Shown one piece after another: positions 1 through 11,196 of a stretch of 64,000 nucleotides of DNA. Location: positions 62,336-126,335 of the forward strand of contig BLJB01000121.1 in assembly GCA_013423325.1 (NCBI GenBank), given 5' to 3'. The stretch is from Usnea hakonensis (lineage: Eukaryota > Ascomycota > Lecanoromycetes > Lecanorales > Parmeliaceae). Below the pieces are notes generated by a model that saw nothing but the letters and a program-made list of their open reading frames with translations, had not been told where the DNA came from and did no database searches. The first letter of the stretch is position 1, and every line of letters begins with the position of its first letter. The position numbers and the translations under genes were made by a program.

Positions 1-214
1 GAATAATTGTAAATTAGAGTGAGTATGTGACTGTACCGTGGATTCTCCACTAGTGAATCGCCCAAAATGGCGCTATTTTAACCAAGCTTGTTCCCGCAAA
101 ATCATTTCTCATGCAAGGAAATTAAGGAAACACCGATACACCATTTACGAGCTCCATTGTATTCTAAATCACTCACTATTACGCCTTTTTCACTTTAGGC
201 ATCACATAAGAATA

Positions 215-859
215 ATGTATTCTTCTTTCTTAAAGTCTCCGCTTCTATCAAACCCTTGGAGGTTGTTCTCGAGTGCAGAGGCACAGCGATGGACGACCAA
301 GCCGCGTTTCAATGACCCCTTGGTCTTTATTGACTGCGAGATGACAGGATTGGATCCCGAGAGAGACACAATCATGTCCATCGCATGCTTTGTCACCGAT
401 GCTCAGCTGAGGCTTCTCGACGAGCAAGGCTGGGAATCATTCATACATCACGACAAGTCGACTCTCGATCGAATGGACGCGTGGTGCACGAGAACGCATG
501 GATCGTCAGGCCTGACAGCAGCTTGCATCGCATCCACGACAAACAGTGAACAAGCAGCGGCGGGTTTACTGGAATACATCAAGAAATACGTCCCAGAAGG
601 ACGCAGAGGCTTATTAGCTGGCAACAGCGTACATTTTGACCGGGCATTTCTCAACAAGTCACCTTATACTGGGGTTGTGGACTATCTCGGCTATCGAATA
701 TTGGATGTCAGTAGTCTGAAAGAGGCTGCGAGAAGATGGGCTCCCGAGGAAGTATTATTGGGTGTTCCTGCTAAGAAATATCTCCATCAGGCCAAAGAGG
801 ACATCTTGGAAAGTATCGAAGAGGCCAGATATTATCGCGAGAGATTGTTCACAAAGTGA
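215..859 (+). CDS. REX2: Oligoribonuclease, probably mitochondrial (REX2 type)
   Basis: A 214-aa single-exon DEDDh 3'-5' exoribonuclease that degrades very short RNAs to mononucleotides. The catalytic set is visible: D40 and E42 in FIDCEMTG, D142 in NSVHFDRAFL, and H191 and D196 in HQAKEDILES. These are the oligoribonuclease signatures in their usual order and spacing. The frame is open upstream to base 38, but the first in-frame ATG is at 215, so the start is placed there. Residues 1 to about 30 are basic and hydroxylated without acidic residues until E22, as expected for a mitochondrial presequence; the yeast homologue Rex2 is mitochondrial. Localisation is inferred; the enzyme family is clear. 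Confidence 0.9.
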   Translation: MYSSFLKSPLLSNPWRLFSSAEAQRWTTKPRFNDPLVFIDCEMTGLDPERDTIMSIACFVTDAQLRLLDEQGWESFIHHDKSTLDRMDAWCTRTHGSSGLTAACIASTTNSEQAAAGLLEYIKKYVPEGRRGLLAGNSVHFDRAFLNKSPYTGVVDYLGYRILDVSSLKEAARRWAPEEVLLGVPAKKYLHQAKEDILESIEEARYYRERLFTK

Positions 860-1176
860 TAATCATATCACAATGCATATACATGGCCGAATTGAGAAAG
901 GGTTGATTTCGTTCCTGGTCATCATCATCCTTTTTCAGGCTGTGGCTTCTATCGATCTTCGTTGGCCAAAAGCTACTTTTAATTTTAAGGTGTTTTATAA
1001 GGCACTACTGCGCCCAGCCGCCCCACCGCGCTTCCCCTCGTTCCCCCCCTACTCGTACTAGAGTACCTTCTTTTTCCAAGTATACCTAGTCAAACAACCC
1101 ACCCGACGCCCTTTTCAAAATCTCGCATACTCCCTCAAAGCTACCGAAAGTCCCTGCAGCCACAACATCTACCACA
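860..1176. other. Intergenic spacer between REX2 and phosphoglucomutase
   Basis: No gene seen. It holds the 3' end of REX2 and the presumed promoter and 5' leader of phosphoglucomutase. A TTTTATAAGG stretch near 993 is a possible TATA element, and a C-rich leader (about 1015-1050) follows. Confidence 0.5.
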
Positions 1177-2985
1177 ATGAGTGTTGAAACAGTATCATTG
1201 AAGCCTTTTACAGACCAGAAGCCTGGAACGTAAGTCAACTTCCACAACATCAACAAATCCACCCTCTCGCTCGTCCAATTGAACATCAAAAACTAACCAT
1301 TTTTAGGTCAGGTCTTCGGAAGAAGGTCACCGTTTTTCAGCAACCCCACTACAGCGAGGCTTTTGTCGCCAGTATCCTCCTCTCAATCCCTGAAGGCGCA
1401 GAAGGTAGCTTCCTCGTAATTGGCGGAGATGGAAGGTTCTACAACCCTGAGGTGGTACAATTGATTGCCAAGATTGGTGCTGCATACGGAGTCAAAAAGA
1501 TCCTCGTCGGACAGGATGGCATACTGAGCACGCCGGCAGCAAGCCATGTCATCAGGAAACGAAAAGCCACTGGCGGCATTCTGCTCACTGCCAGTCACAA
1601 CCCTGGCGGTACGTCCTACGTTTCACTCCATTTGACCTCTCTCGAAGCACCGACTAATGTGTCACACAGGGCCCAAGGCTGATTTCGGCATCAAGTACAA
1701 CCTGACGAACGGTGCACCGGCACCTGAGTCTGTCACAAACAAGATTTTCTCGACCTCCAAATCCCTCACTGAATACAAGATTGCCGACATTCCCACTGTT
1801 GACATATCCAAGATTGGAACACAAAAGTACGGACCTCTGGAGGTTGAAATCATTGATTCAACAGCCGATTATGTGGAGATGCTGAAGGATATCTTCGACT
1901 TTTCTCTCATCAAGTCGTTCTTGGAAAGCCACAAGGACTTCAAAACTCTATTCGATGCTTTGAACGGCGTGACTGGACCTTATGGTGTCGCAATCTTTGA
2001 AAAGGAGCTAGGACTACCAAGCAGCAGCACTCAAAATTGCATACCCTCCCCGGACTTTGGTGGTGGGCACCCAGATCCCAATCTAGTCTATGCCCACTCT
2101 CTTGTTGAGGCTGTTGACAAACACGGTATCCAATTCGGTGCGGCTAGCGACGGAGACGGCGATCGCAACATGATTTACGGCGCGAACGCTTTTGTATCTC
2201 CTGGAGACAGCTTGGCCATCATTGCTCACTATGCGAAATTGATTCCCTACTTTCAAAAGCAGGGAGTCTACGGTCTTGCTCGGAGTATGCCCACATCTGG
2301 AGCCATTGATCTTGTGGCCAAGAAACAAGGCTTGCAGAATTACGAGGTTCCAACTGGATGGAAATTCTTCTGCAACTTGTTCGACACCAAGAAGATGTCG
2401 ATTTGCGGTGAAGAGAGTTTTGGGACGGGGAGCAATCATATTCGGGAGAAAGATGGCCTGTGGGCAGTCGTGGCCTGGTTGAATATCATCGCTGGTGTTG
2501 CAAAGGAGAAGCCTGGCGAGACACCCAGCATCGCGTCCATTCAGCACGAGTTCTGGAGTATCTATGGTCGGACGTTTTTCACTCGCTACGATTATGAGGG
2601 TGTTGACAGTGATGGAGCAAACAAGGTCGTTGAGAACCTGACGGAGCTCATCACCACGAAGAAGTCTGAATTTGTCGGGTCATCCATTCAGGGACGCAAA
2701 GTTCTTGAGGCGGACGATTTCTCTTACACGGATCTGGATGGCAGTGTCAGCAAGAACCAGGGCATTTTCGTCAAATTTGACGACGGCAGTCGAATTGTCG
2801 TGAGATTGTCTGGAACGGGCAGCAGTGGTGCCACCATTCGCCTATACGTCGAGAGACATGAGGCCGACTCCTCCAAGTTCGGCTTGGACGCTCAAGAATA
2901 TCTGAAGGACAACATACAGCTCGCTGTCCATCTGTTGAAGCTGAAGGAATACGTCAATCGGGAGGAGCCTGATGTCAAGACGTAG
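1177..2985 (+). CDS. PGM2: Phosphoglucomutase
   Basis: Interconverts glucose-1-phosphate and glucose-6-phosphate in the cytosol, linking glycolysis, trehalose, glycogen and UDP-glucose for the cell wall. Three exons: 1177..1229, 1307..1608 and 1670..2985, giving 556 aa, close to the usual 550-570. Introns of 77 nt (GTAAGT...TTTTAG) and 61 nt (GTACGT...CACAG) restore one continuous frame. The phosphoserine loop TASHNPGG has S114, and intron 2 splits the glycine codon at its end. The metal-binding loop DGDGDR lies at 279-284, the sugar-binding GEESFGTGSNHIREKDG segment follows, and the phosphate-binding RLSGTGSSGATIRLY is near the C terminus. All four functional loops are present, so the enzyme should be active. 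The start was chosen for the ATG in CACAATGAG and the typical N terminus ending in PFTDQKPGTSGLRKK. Confidence 0.95.
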
Positions 2986-3275
2986 ATTGGCGGAGATGAC
3001 GTGTTGTTGCTGAGGAAAGAGAAGGGTTGTTTATAGATAGATCTGATAGATAACTTTAAGAGCGATTCCTGTCAATCAATCAAAAAGCCGAGGAATGTTC
3101 ATGCAAAAACCATCGTGCATCTTGATTGATTGATCCCCTTTTTTTTCAAATCCCGTTCGTTCGTTTTCCTGGATCTAAATATCCCGGCAAAGAGGAGTTA
3201 CGTACGAGTACCCAAAGCAGTCACTCACCGCTCCCTAATTAAATCCGTCATGTCACTCACTCATCCTGCATCTCT

Positions 3276-3345
3276 CTCTTTCTTCCTTTCTTTCTTCCTT
3301 CCTTCCTTCCTTCCTTCCTTTCTTTCCTTCCTTCCTTCCTCTCCC
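3276..3345. repeat. Pyrimidine microsatellite (TTTC/TTCC)
   Basis: About 70 bases of imperfect TTCC and TTTC units, entirely pyrimidine on the + strand. No coding value. Confidence 0.85.
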
Positions 3346-4270
3346 ATGCTTACTTACTACGAGTGTGCCCACTACCGCTTACCTCCGCCATCCTATCTAC
3401 AGCAGCCAACACACACATCCGAGCGCGCGCTGCCTTTTGTCAATTTTTTCATTTTTTTTTTTCAATACCCTCTCTCTCTCTTCTCTTTTCTCTCTTTCTT
3501 TTTCTTTTTTTGATTTTCTTTTTTTTGGGAGGGGGGGAAGGTGGGGGGGGGTGATTTTTTGAGATTGAGAGGGGGGGAGTGGGAGTTTGTGGATTTGTGG
3601 ATTTGCCTCCTGCCCCTCCTTCCCCCTTCTTTTTCTCTCTTTCTCCTTCACTGTGCCATGGGTGAGTGAAGATATCGGTCTCATGCTCAGGCTCATGGGG
3701 GCAAGGGTCTCTCTTTGAATGAATAAGGTTGGTTGTATATTGTAGGGGAGCTCGTTTTTGGTGGGGGGAGGGGGATGGCTTGGTTGGGGGGGAAGAGAGG
3801 GGGGGGAGAGAGAGAGGGTTTGCTTCGGGTTGCTTTTGGGGGGATTGGATTGTCTTGTCTTGTTCTCTATCGCGTTGTTTTGTGTTGGGGAGGGATGGGG
3901 TGTGTGATGCGTTGGATAGAGCTGGGGAATTTTGCTAAGAAAATGAAAAGATATACTTGTGTTTGATATGTGAAGAGCGAAAGGCGTGCTATTTAGCTTA
4001 TAGAAAGCTGTATACGATGCCTATTGTACTATCGGACGGGCCCCTGAGGGACGGAGTGTGAAGAGTTTTTTGGAATGTGTATGGGAGTATAGATGGAAGG
4101 GATATCTTGCTCAAAAATGGGCTGATTTTGAGGGGATTTGATGGGAGGGAAAAAACGAAATGGTTTCTTCGTTTTTTGGGAGGTGAGAATTGTTCGTTTC
4201 CTCAAACAGAGATTTCCATGGAGCTTGTATGAGCGGGTTAAATGAGTTAGAATGGACTCTGGGAAGGGGG

Positions 4271-4277
4271 TATAAAA
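4271..4277 (+). promoter_or_regulatory. TATA box upstream of the 407-aa gene
   Basis: TATAAAA preceded by a G-rich stretch, 257 bases before the ATG at 4528. If used, the transcript would begin near 4300 and the triple leader repeat at 4351-4510 would lie in the 5' UTR. Confidence 0.5.
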
Positions 4278-4350
4278 GCTCGAGGATGGGCGTGAGAATG
4301 TTCACAGTTTCATCACTCTCCAGATCTTCAAGCACTGGGACGCTTCGCAT

Positions 4351-4510
4351 CGATCGAGTCAGCGATATCATAGCATATATCATCAATCAAACGAGCATCG
4401 CATCCATCAAATCAGCGACAGCACACTGTATACCACCGACCAACCGAGCAGCACACCGATCGAGTCAGCGAAATCACACTGTATACCATCAGCCAAACGA
4501 GCATCACATC
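4351..4510 (+). repeat. Three imperfect ~53-nt tandem repeats in a 5' leader
   Basis: Copies begin near 4351, 4405 and 4457. Copies 1 and 3 share CGATCGAGTCAGCGA at the start and CAAACGAGCATC near the end; copies 2 and 3 share CACACTGTATACCA. The array ends 18 bases before the start codon at 4528. Confidence 0.75.
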
Positions 4511-4527
4511 CCAATCCATCCGCCACC

Positions 4528-5802
4528 ATGGCCATGCCGGATTACGTTTACCGTCACGCATCTGCCTACCCTCCACCAACCTGGGCTTTCCTTGCAAGTC
4601 ATCAGTCCAGGCCTTCGTCCACGTCCAATAATGAGCTGTGGACCGAAATGACCAATCAATACAAGCAATCAATGGCAAAGCAACAACAGCTCTACATCAG
4701 CAATCACCTCTCGGAAACAGCGACAGACAAACACATAGCCAAAATGAAACCTGAAGTAAAGAAGCTACATCGCCAAAAAGTCGCAACCGCATTCGCATTC
4801 GAAGACGCAGTAGTGAGCGGGGGCGCCATGAAAAATGCAGGACGGTTCTTCAAGGAGGTGGATGAGCTCACGACGTACCCTATGAACACTATTCTTGAAG
4901 ACGACGAATCCAGAACGACTGATTCCAACCGCCTTCCAACCAGGGAAGAGGTTCGCAAAATCAAAAAAGCCATAAACATAATGCAATACCACGGATCGCT
5001 CCTCGCCAGCCGCAGCAAGATTGAGGACTCCTTCCACCGTCGGCTTATGGATATCCACACCATCTTCCATATGTTCATCTGCACCAAAGTCGGCCATACC
5101 CCGCGCCCAGGATGGGGCCAGCTCTGCCGCTTGGATAGAGAAGTTAACGATCACGTTGCCCGCGTTGCCCATGCCCAGCAGCAACTAAAATCCGACGTCG
5201 CCCACTTGAGAAGCTTTTTGCGTGACCAGCTTTTCGATGAATACTGCTTGATGAGAGGTACCCCCATGGAAATGAAGAACGAGACTTGGATGCGGTATGG
5301 AAGATATCTCGTGTCGGAACATGAAATTGGTAAGTGCGAAAGGTCATTGAACAGAGAGAGCCGCTGACACGTTGAATTAGGTGATGGAGAAATCGGAGAC
5401 AGACTTAACCGCATGATCGATGCGTCTGGACTGCACCGACGTTGGGTGATGGACCATATCGAAGACTATCGTACCGGAAACGGCCACATCGGCGCATGGC
5501 AGCGTTTGGTGCGGAGTCGCCGCTGGAAGGATCTTGCCTTGAAACTCACCCGGGACATTCGGCAATTGGAGATGATCAATCGAGCCGGTAGCTTGAGCAA
5601 CGGCAGGGAATGCAGGATTATGCGCAATATTCAGAGCACCAAAGGGCAGTTTTTCGCAAGGCTGGATAGTCATGAAGATTTCGAATTGAGCAAAAAGGCA
5701 ACAGACATGGATGACGAGTCTTCTGGGAGCTCGTCATCATCATCATCATCAGCATCGGCAACATCAATGCGAGAAGACAGAAGGGAGACAAAGCAGAGCT
5801 AG
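4528..5802 (+). CDS. Uncharacterised 407-aa protein with Ser-rich tail
   Basis: I do not recognise this protein. Two exons, 4528..5329 and 5381..5802, are joined by a 51-nt intron (GTAAGT...ATTAG) that completes a glycine codon. The start has a near-perfect Kozak context (CCGCCACCATGG). A second in-frame ATG is two codons later. The protein is hydrophilic, with no signal peptide or membrane span. It has Lys/Arg-rich helical segments (about 65-90 and 125-175), several His- and Trp-containing stretches in the middle, and a run of eight serines near the C terminus (SSGSSSSSSSSAS) followed by a charged end. A TATA box and a triple leader repeat lie upstream. The coding frame is convincing because the intron fits exactly; function is unknown and the gene may be lineage-specific. 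Confidence 0.75.
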
Positions 5803-6202
5803 GGGAAATCATGGATTGTTGTTGGATATTTTGAGCGGTATGTTGTATGCATCCTTTGAAAGTCAGATATGCCGGAGGCTGATGACCGGACAGACTGAAG
5901 GGAAAGCGTCAAGGTCAATACTGTTGAAAGTGATGAGGGTTATGATACGGAGTTAGGATGTTGATTCTGGTGATTGTTTGGAGCATGGGAATAGATATTG
6001 AAATGGGGTTTTAGGTGGTCAACTACGTCATTCGCAGGAGCTCGACAATTGAGCACTGGTGTTTTCATCTGTATACTTTAGCAATAATTTCAATCAAGTC
6101 GTCACTCAGACTTCAAATAATCAATTCATCTTCTGTCCGTCCAAATTTGCCTTTGTTCAACAACCACACCTTTCAACCCTTGACAACAGCTACACTTTAA
6201 TC
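5803..6202. other. Intergenic spacer
   Basis: Nothing beyond the 3' region of the 407-aa gene and the 5' leader of the next gene. The stretch before 6203 is pyrimidine- and A-rich, as expected for a fungal 5' UTR. Confidence 0.5.
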
Positions 6203-6664
6203 ATGGCACGACTACGACTAACCCCAATCATCAGACCATTTACCAAGATCCATTCCTCCCCTCGGTCTCCTCTCCCACTAGCCTACGCCCAGCAACATCG
6301 TTTCTACGCTGGTGGCTCCTCTTACGGCGGTGGCGAAGGCGATCCCAAAGGCGAGAACCCATCAGACCAAGGCTCGAACCCCTCGGCCGACCTCGAACAC
6401 CCAGGCCCCCCTCCCCCAGCAGTCGGTCAAGGCACAGGAGGCGGACCGACAAAGAAGGGAGCAGACGGCCACAATTTGAAGGAAAATGAGTCCAGCGAAG
6501 GGGGCGGACGGGCTAGTACGAGTGGAAATGGAGGGCAAGGGGGCGGACCACAGCCAAAGATTCATAAAGGTGATGCGTTGGGAGAGCAGGCTCATAGTGA
6601 CGAGGTGAGAGCACATAATGAGGATATGGCAAAGAGGCACGACCGTCCTAATGAAAAGCCCTGA
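6203..6664 (+). CDS. Small Gly-rich mitochondrial protein (153 aa)
   Basis: Single exon. The N terminus is a textbook mitochondrial presequence: MARLRLTPIIRPFTKIHSS is basic and amphipathic with no acidic residue, and a cleavage-like HRFYAGG follows at about 34-40. The mature part is hydrophilic and rich in Gly, Pro, Asn and Ser, with GEGDPKGENPSDQGSNPSA, PGPPPPAVGQGTGGG and a charged C terminus (EVRAHNEDMAKRHDRPNEKP). It resembles short conserved hypothetical proteins of filamentous ascomycetes, but I cannot name a function. The frame is open further upstream, but the presequence begins precisely at this ATG. The sequence looks intrinsically disordered. Confidence 0.75.
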   Translation: MARLRLTPIIRPFTKIHSSPRSPLPLAYAQQHRFYAGGSSYGGGEGDPKGENPSDQGSNPSADLEHPGPPPPAVGQGTGGGPTKKGADGHNLKENESSEGGGRASTSGNGGQGGGPQPKIHKGDALGEQAHSDEVRAHNEDMAKRHDRPNEKP

Positions 6665-7464
6665 TGAGGATGACAGGGTTGGTAAAGGGTACTGGAAAGG
6701 TATGTTGCGGCTACGTTTTCCCGTGACTATGCTCATTGCTCTACAGGCCATGGCGGTGCCGATAGGGATCCTTAATTGGGGGACGTGTTGAGTTGAGGGG
6801 ATAGGGTCATGGAGACTTGGAGACAATTTACGACAGGATGCATACCTATCAAGAGCGGAAAAAAGAAACAAATTCCCAGCTATTGCTGTTTTTCTACTGC
6901 TTAAGGATTTTCTGGCTTGATAGAAAATCAAGATTGACAAGGAGTCTTCGTAGCAGTATCATCACAGTATCATCTTCCATCTGTACAATCATCGACTGCG
7001 TAGAATGCAGCGTTGGTGACAAGCGGGTCCTTCCCCGCATTTCTGGCAGGTCAACTTAAATTCCTATAATGAGTTTGGCTTCATTGACTCCTCATTTTCA
7101 AAAACCGGGAAAAAAATTAAAACACAGCGCCGTAGTATCTTGCAACAGTGTGCAACAACAGGTATAAAGACATTCAAAAACGCGCGACAATGCCTCTTGA
7201 ACGCGTGACAAAAAGGGGTGCTGTCATTTCGTGGCTTCCCCAGCTACGAATTACGTCACTTTTCCAAGGTTCCCTCGCGCTAACAAACTTTGCCCCGTTT
7301 CCCATCGTTTGCAGCTACAACTTTCTACTCCACAACACCAAACCTCATTTCATCATCACCACTTCGGTAAGTCGCTAGCTACTTTACTTACTACCCTCAC
7401 CGATCTGATCATTCTTGTTGTTAGGACAACGCAACAAAGAAACGCGCATACACGGTGATACAAG
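6665..7464. other. Intergenic spacer and promoter of the Ish1-type gene
   Basis: No gene supported. The proximal part holds a stress-element candidate at 7214-7218 and a CA/CT-rich leader before the ATG at 7465. Confidence 0.5.
7214..7218 (+). promoter_or_regulatory. STRE-like AGGGG element
   Basis: AGGGG inside AAAAAGGGGTG, 247 bases upstream of the Ish1-type start codon. AGGGG is the core bound by Msn2/4-class stress factors. A five-base match is weak on its own; the link to a stress-protein gene is suggestive only. Confidence 0.3.
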
Positions 7465-9426
7465 ATGAAGATCTCACTTTCCTCCGTCTTACTGCTCGCT
7501 TTGGCGGCAGAGTCGACGGTTGCGAGCAGTTGGTTTGACTTTAGCGGAGCTACCAAGGCAGGTTCGTACTTGTTCCAATACTGTGATCTTGCTATTTGGT
7601 CTCCCTGGAACCATATGCATCTTTAATCCTTTGGAGCATACTTTTCGATCCCTATTTACGCGTATCCCTGTACGAGCTGGTCTGATCCAATATTTAGCAT
7701 ATAACAAGTGGCATGAAACCGAGTTGGAGCGTTGGCTTTCCGACAATAATATCCCGTACCCTACACCCGCAGACCGAAAGGATCTCGAGAATCTGGTAAA
7801 GAGCAATTGGAATGCAAAAATTGCTACACCATACAAGGATTGGGAGACTCCCCAGCTCCAGTCGTATCTCAAGTCCAAGGGAGCCGATACCAAGAAAGCT
7901 ACGGACGCGAACAAGAACAGCTTGGTCAACTCGGTCAAGAGCTATTGGACCGACAGCTCGGACACGGCCACGGGCTCGTATAACTCTGTGAAAGACTGGA
8001 TTTTTGATAGGTATTCCTCGATTCGTCTTCACAAAGATCCATCACTGACGTCCAACACGCAGCTGGACCGACTCTCAGCTAAAGTCCTTCCTCGACAAAA
8101 ACAATATTCCAGCGCCGCAGCCTCGCAAGCGCGACACCCTGATCGCAGCAGCTCGCTCGAATTATGAGTCCATCGCAAAGAAGCTTGGACAATCTTTCCA
8201 CTACCCCGGCGATTGGCTGTATGAAACCTGGTCCGAATCTGACCTGAAGGAATTCCTTGATGAGCGTGGAGTGCCCGTACCTCAGCCAAGCACCCGCGAC
8301 AAGCTCGTGGCTTCAGTTCGCCGCAACTCACGCCTCGCTAGTACTAACCTCAAGGAAACCGCTGCTTCAGCCTCGAAATCTGCTCAAGCAGCCAAAGAGA
8401 GTCTGACCGACGCTCTTCTCGATTCATGGAGCGACTCCAAAATCAAGGAATGGGCTGACAAAAACGGTATCAAAGTACCTCAAGGATCTAAGCGGAATGA
8501 GCTTCTGGCGCTTGCACGCAAGCATCGCAACGCCTTGACTGGTAACGACGCAGCTTCCTCGGTCTCTAGCGCTTTTGGGGCCGCAACTACGAAAGCGAAC
8601 AATGAGTTTGCTCGAGCCACCGATGATGCCCAACTTAAGGGGGAAGACGCTTTTAACCAAGCTATTGGTACCTGGAGTGACAGCCGGCTCAAGGCCTTTC
8701 TTGATGCTCGAGGTGTCCCCGTTCCTCAAAACGGAAAAACCGATGAGCTTGTTAAGCAAGTCCGCCTCAATAAGCACAAGGCGTCAACTGGCTGGTCTGC
8801 GTGGACATTTGATACCTGGACTGTCGATAACTTGAAGTGAGTGCTCTGGTGCGGGTGCGTGTAAGACTTGTTGATTTCTAATCATTAAACCTAGAAAATA
8901 TCTTTCATCTTCTAACGACAAAGCTGCGCAGAAGGCTGCGAAAAAGACTGGGGCAACTCGTGATGATCTCCTCAAACAAGCACAAGACAGCTATTCGAGC
9001 GCGTCCAAATCAGGAGGAAGCAATTACGCCTCGGTCACTTCATACTTGGCAGCATCGACCGATGCGGTAAAAGGAAGCACGTTCGATACTTGGTCCGACT
9101 CTGAGCTGAAGTCGTACCTTGACTCATACGGCATCAAGAATTATCAAGGGAGCAATGTTAACGAACTCAGGGCTATGGCCCGTCGTAATGCCCAATACTT
9201 CCGCTACGGAACCAATACCCCTGGAGCCGGGATATTTGCTAGTCTGCAAAGCGGTGCTCAATGGGTACTTGATCAACTCAAGATCGGCGCGGCTAGTGGC
9301 CGCAAAGAGGCTGAATATCAAGGTCAAAAGGGAGCTGACCACGTGAAGGAAGCAGGAACGGCAGCCACTGATCGCGCCGGTGAAGCGGGTCAACAGGCAT
9401 CGGACAAGGTCAGGGAGGAGCTGTAG
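7465..9426 (+). CDS. Ish1/Msc1-type stress protein with eight Ish1 repeats
   Basis: Four exons, 7465..7561, 7698..8010, 8063..8836 and 8895..9426, encode 571 aa. A clear signal peptide (MKISLSSVLLLALAAESTVA) leads into tandem Ish1 domains of about 38 residues plus linkers. Each begins with an aromatic residue and W[ST]xxxLKxxL, then a 'NGIxVP' turn and a basic DxLxxxxR helix. I count eight, starting with YNKWHETELERWL, YKDWETPQLQSYL, FDSWTDSQLKSFL, YETWSESDLKEFL, LDSWSDSKIKEWA, IGTWSDSRLKAFL, FDTWTVDNLKKYL and FDTWSDSELKSYL. The C terminus (after about 530) is Gly/Ala/Glu/Lys-rich and LEA-like. Fission yeast Ish1 and budding yeast Msc1 are nuclear-envelope/ER stress or meiotic proteins, so the product probably enters the ER and perinuclear space. 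Introns of 136, 52 and 58 nt each restore frame inside or next to a repeat. Exact cellular role is inferred. Confidence 0.88.
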
Positions 9427-11196
9427 GGAGGCCAAAGCTCACAGATAGGATCGGATGGAGGGATTTCGATAAACTCAAATGGCGGTCTGGGGAAGGTAGC
9501 ATTTACGGGAAAGGGAGCAAGAATATGCAGCAGACCAAGGTATTGACTGCACCCTGCGTTACAGACGTGCATGATGAGATACCAGCTAGTGATCTATTGG
9601 CTCTTGTAAAAGAAGTAGCAAGGAAATTGATTCTGTTTCAACTGCAGCCAAAGAGGGGGGAGGGAGGGGGATGTGGAAGGATGAGGTGTGACTGATAACA
9701 TGTATGAATGTTAGTAAAGGATGATCCTTGAATTTCTGACGTACTAGCTTGGCCGGCTATGATCGGATTTGATAGCATGTCCATGTTGTTATGCGAATCC
9801 GACACAAGGCTCATGCGGTGTCGACTCCTCAAGCTCCCGTAGGCCGTAAGGTACCAAGGCTCCGGCTGGGCATACCTAAACCAGTAGGGGGCAGATGCAG
9901 GGAGGGGGCCTCTCAGAATGCCCCAATAGCGCCCCCCGGGGGCCGGAAGAGTCAAAGGCTGGGTAAGGTTAGGGGGGGGTCTGGAGAAGGGTCGTGGAAG
10001 GTGGCTTGTCGGTGCCTTGGGAGGGGCCGAGGGAGGAGCTAGCATAGCTGGCTGAGTGATTCACCAATTCAGTGAAGAGTGAGACGTCAGCTTAGCGAGA
10101 TCTTCGATGCAATCATTTACTAGTCCCGGCTTGGCCGCGTGCTCGGACCTCAATCATATCATGCGGAGATTTTCTATTAGTTGAGCAAACAATAAGAAAC
10201 ATCATTAGCATATCTACATTAACTAGTATTTTGGCCTATTTTTATTTTTCCTACCTAAAATTTTACAATCTAATATGTCGAGTAAGCAAGAAACATGACC
10301 ATGACGGAATTTGTTTTACGAGTAAGACAATCCGAGACAAAGCATAAATCAATTTGCATGAAATGGAAGTCGGCGTTGTATTTACGCTCACCAGTGACCA
10401 GTCACGAGCGGTAGGGGCCAAGCAGTTGTAAAGCTAAAACACTGCAACATGGAGAGAAGACTGACTATGAGAGGATAAAAAGAAAGAAAAAGGAGACCCA
10501 AGAGTAACTCGCACAGGGCCTTCTCCAAGCGACCAGGGCGCACGCGCTACAAGTTGTGTGAAGCCCCGCTATTCGCTCTTTGGCGTCCTCGCCCCCCCCC
10601 CCGCGGCGCCCCTGTCCATCGGTTGATCATTTTATAGAGCCAGATTGCAGATATTGATGATGCACCGCCAACCGATATCTCGGCTACTGCCTGCAATTTG
10701 AAACTTACAAGCCTCCCAGGACCAAAAAGACCACCATAAACATTAAAAATAACCAAAGAAACATACATAAAAAAAAGATTGGAAATAATCAAATAAAAAA
10801 GTGACAAGGTGACCAAAAAAGTGGTAGATCCGGGGGAAGAGGCGTGTGGATAGTGGAAATACGGTAGTTTTGCCTTTGGCGTCGGTCTGGGGGAAACGGA
10901 CCGGACGAAGTGCCGTCCATTCAGTACCCATTCACTTATCCTTCCTTACACAGCAAGGAACACCTGAGCAGCTGAGACGTGACGTGAGAAGTAAGAAAAA
11001 AAAAGTGAGACTGAGCAAACAACGAGGGATAAAACGACAAAGTGAGGGGAGAGAGGGGAGGGGGAGGTAAGAAGAGCTGCGAGGTATATAACATCTGACA
11101 CTGGCGGCATTTTGTTTATTTATACCAACTGTCTACTTCTCTTGTTTCGAACACTACCACTTCTCCATCTTCTTTTTTCTCCTTCTCTCGCGGATC
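9427..11196. other. Long intergenic spacer (1.8 kb)
   Basis: No gene supported. G-rich tracts lie at 9655-9675 and 9890-10035, an AT-rich patch at about 10160-10300, and a C/G run near 10593-10610. The end is the TATA-containing promoter of the hydroxyacid dehydrogenase. The AT patch could be a decayed, RIP-mutated transposon remnant, but no repeat ends are visible. Confidence 0.5.
11085..11091 (+). promoter_or_regulatory. TATA box of the hydroxyacid dehydrogenase gene
   Basis: TATATAA, 112 bases before the start codon at 11197, followed by a pyrimidine-rich leader typical of fungal transcription starts. Confidence 0.55.

Larger units (their letters stand above)
2986..4350. other. Long intergenic spacer with low-complexity tracts
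   Basis: No supported gene. It contains the phosphoglucomutase 3' region, a TTTC/TTCC microsatellite (about 3276-3345), a T-rich block (about 3430-3525) that switches abruptly to G-runs (3527-3590), further G-rich stretches to about 3910, and the promoter of the 407-aa gene. Open frames here only read through repeats. Confidence 0.6.

Noticed and set aside
38..214. In-frame extension of the REX2 frame upstream of 215
   Set aside because: It starts at a GTG, has no in-frame ATG, and contains nothing resembling the family; 215 is the first ATG and gives a good presequence.
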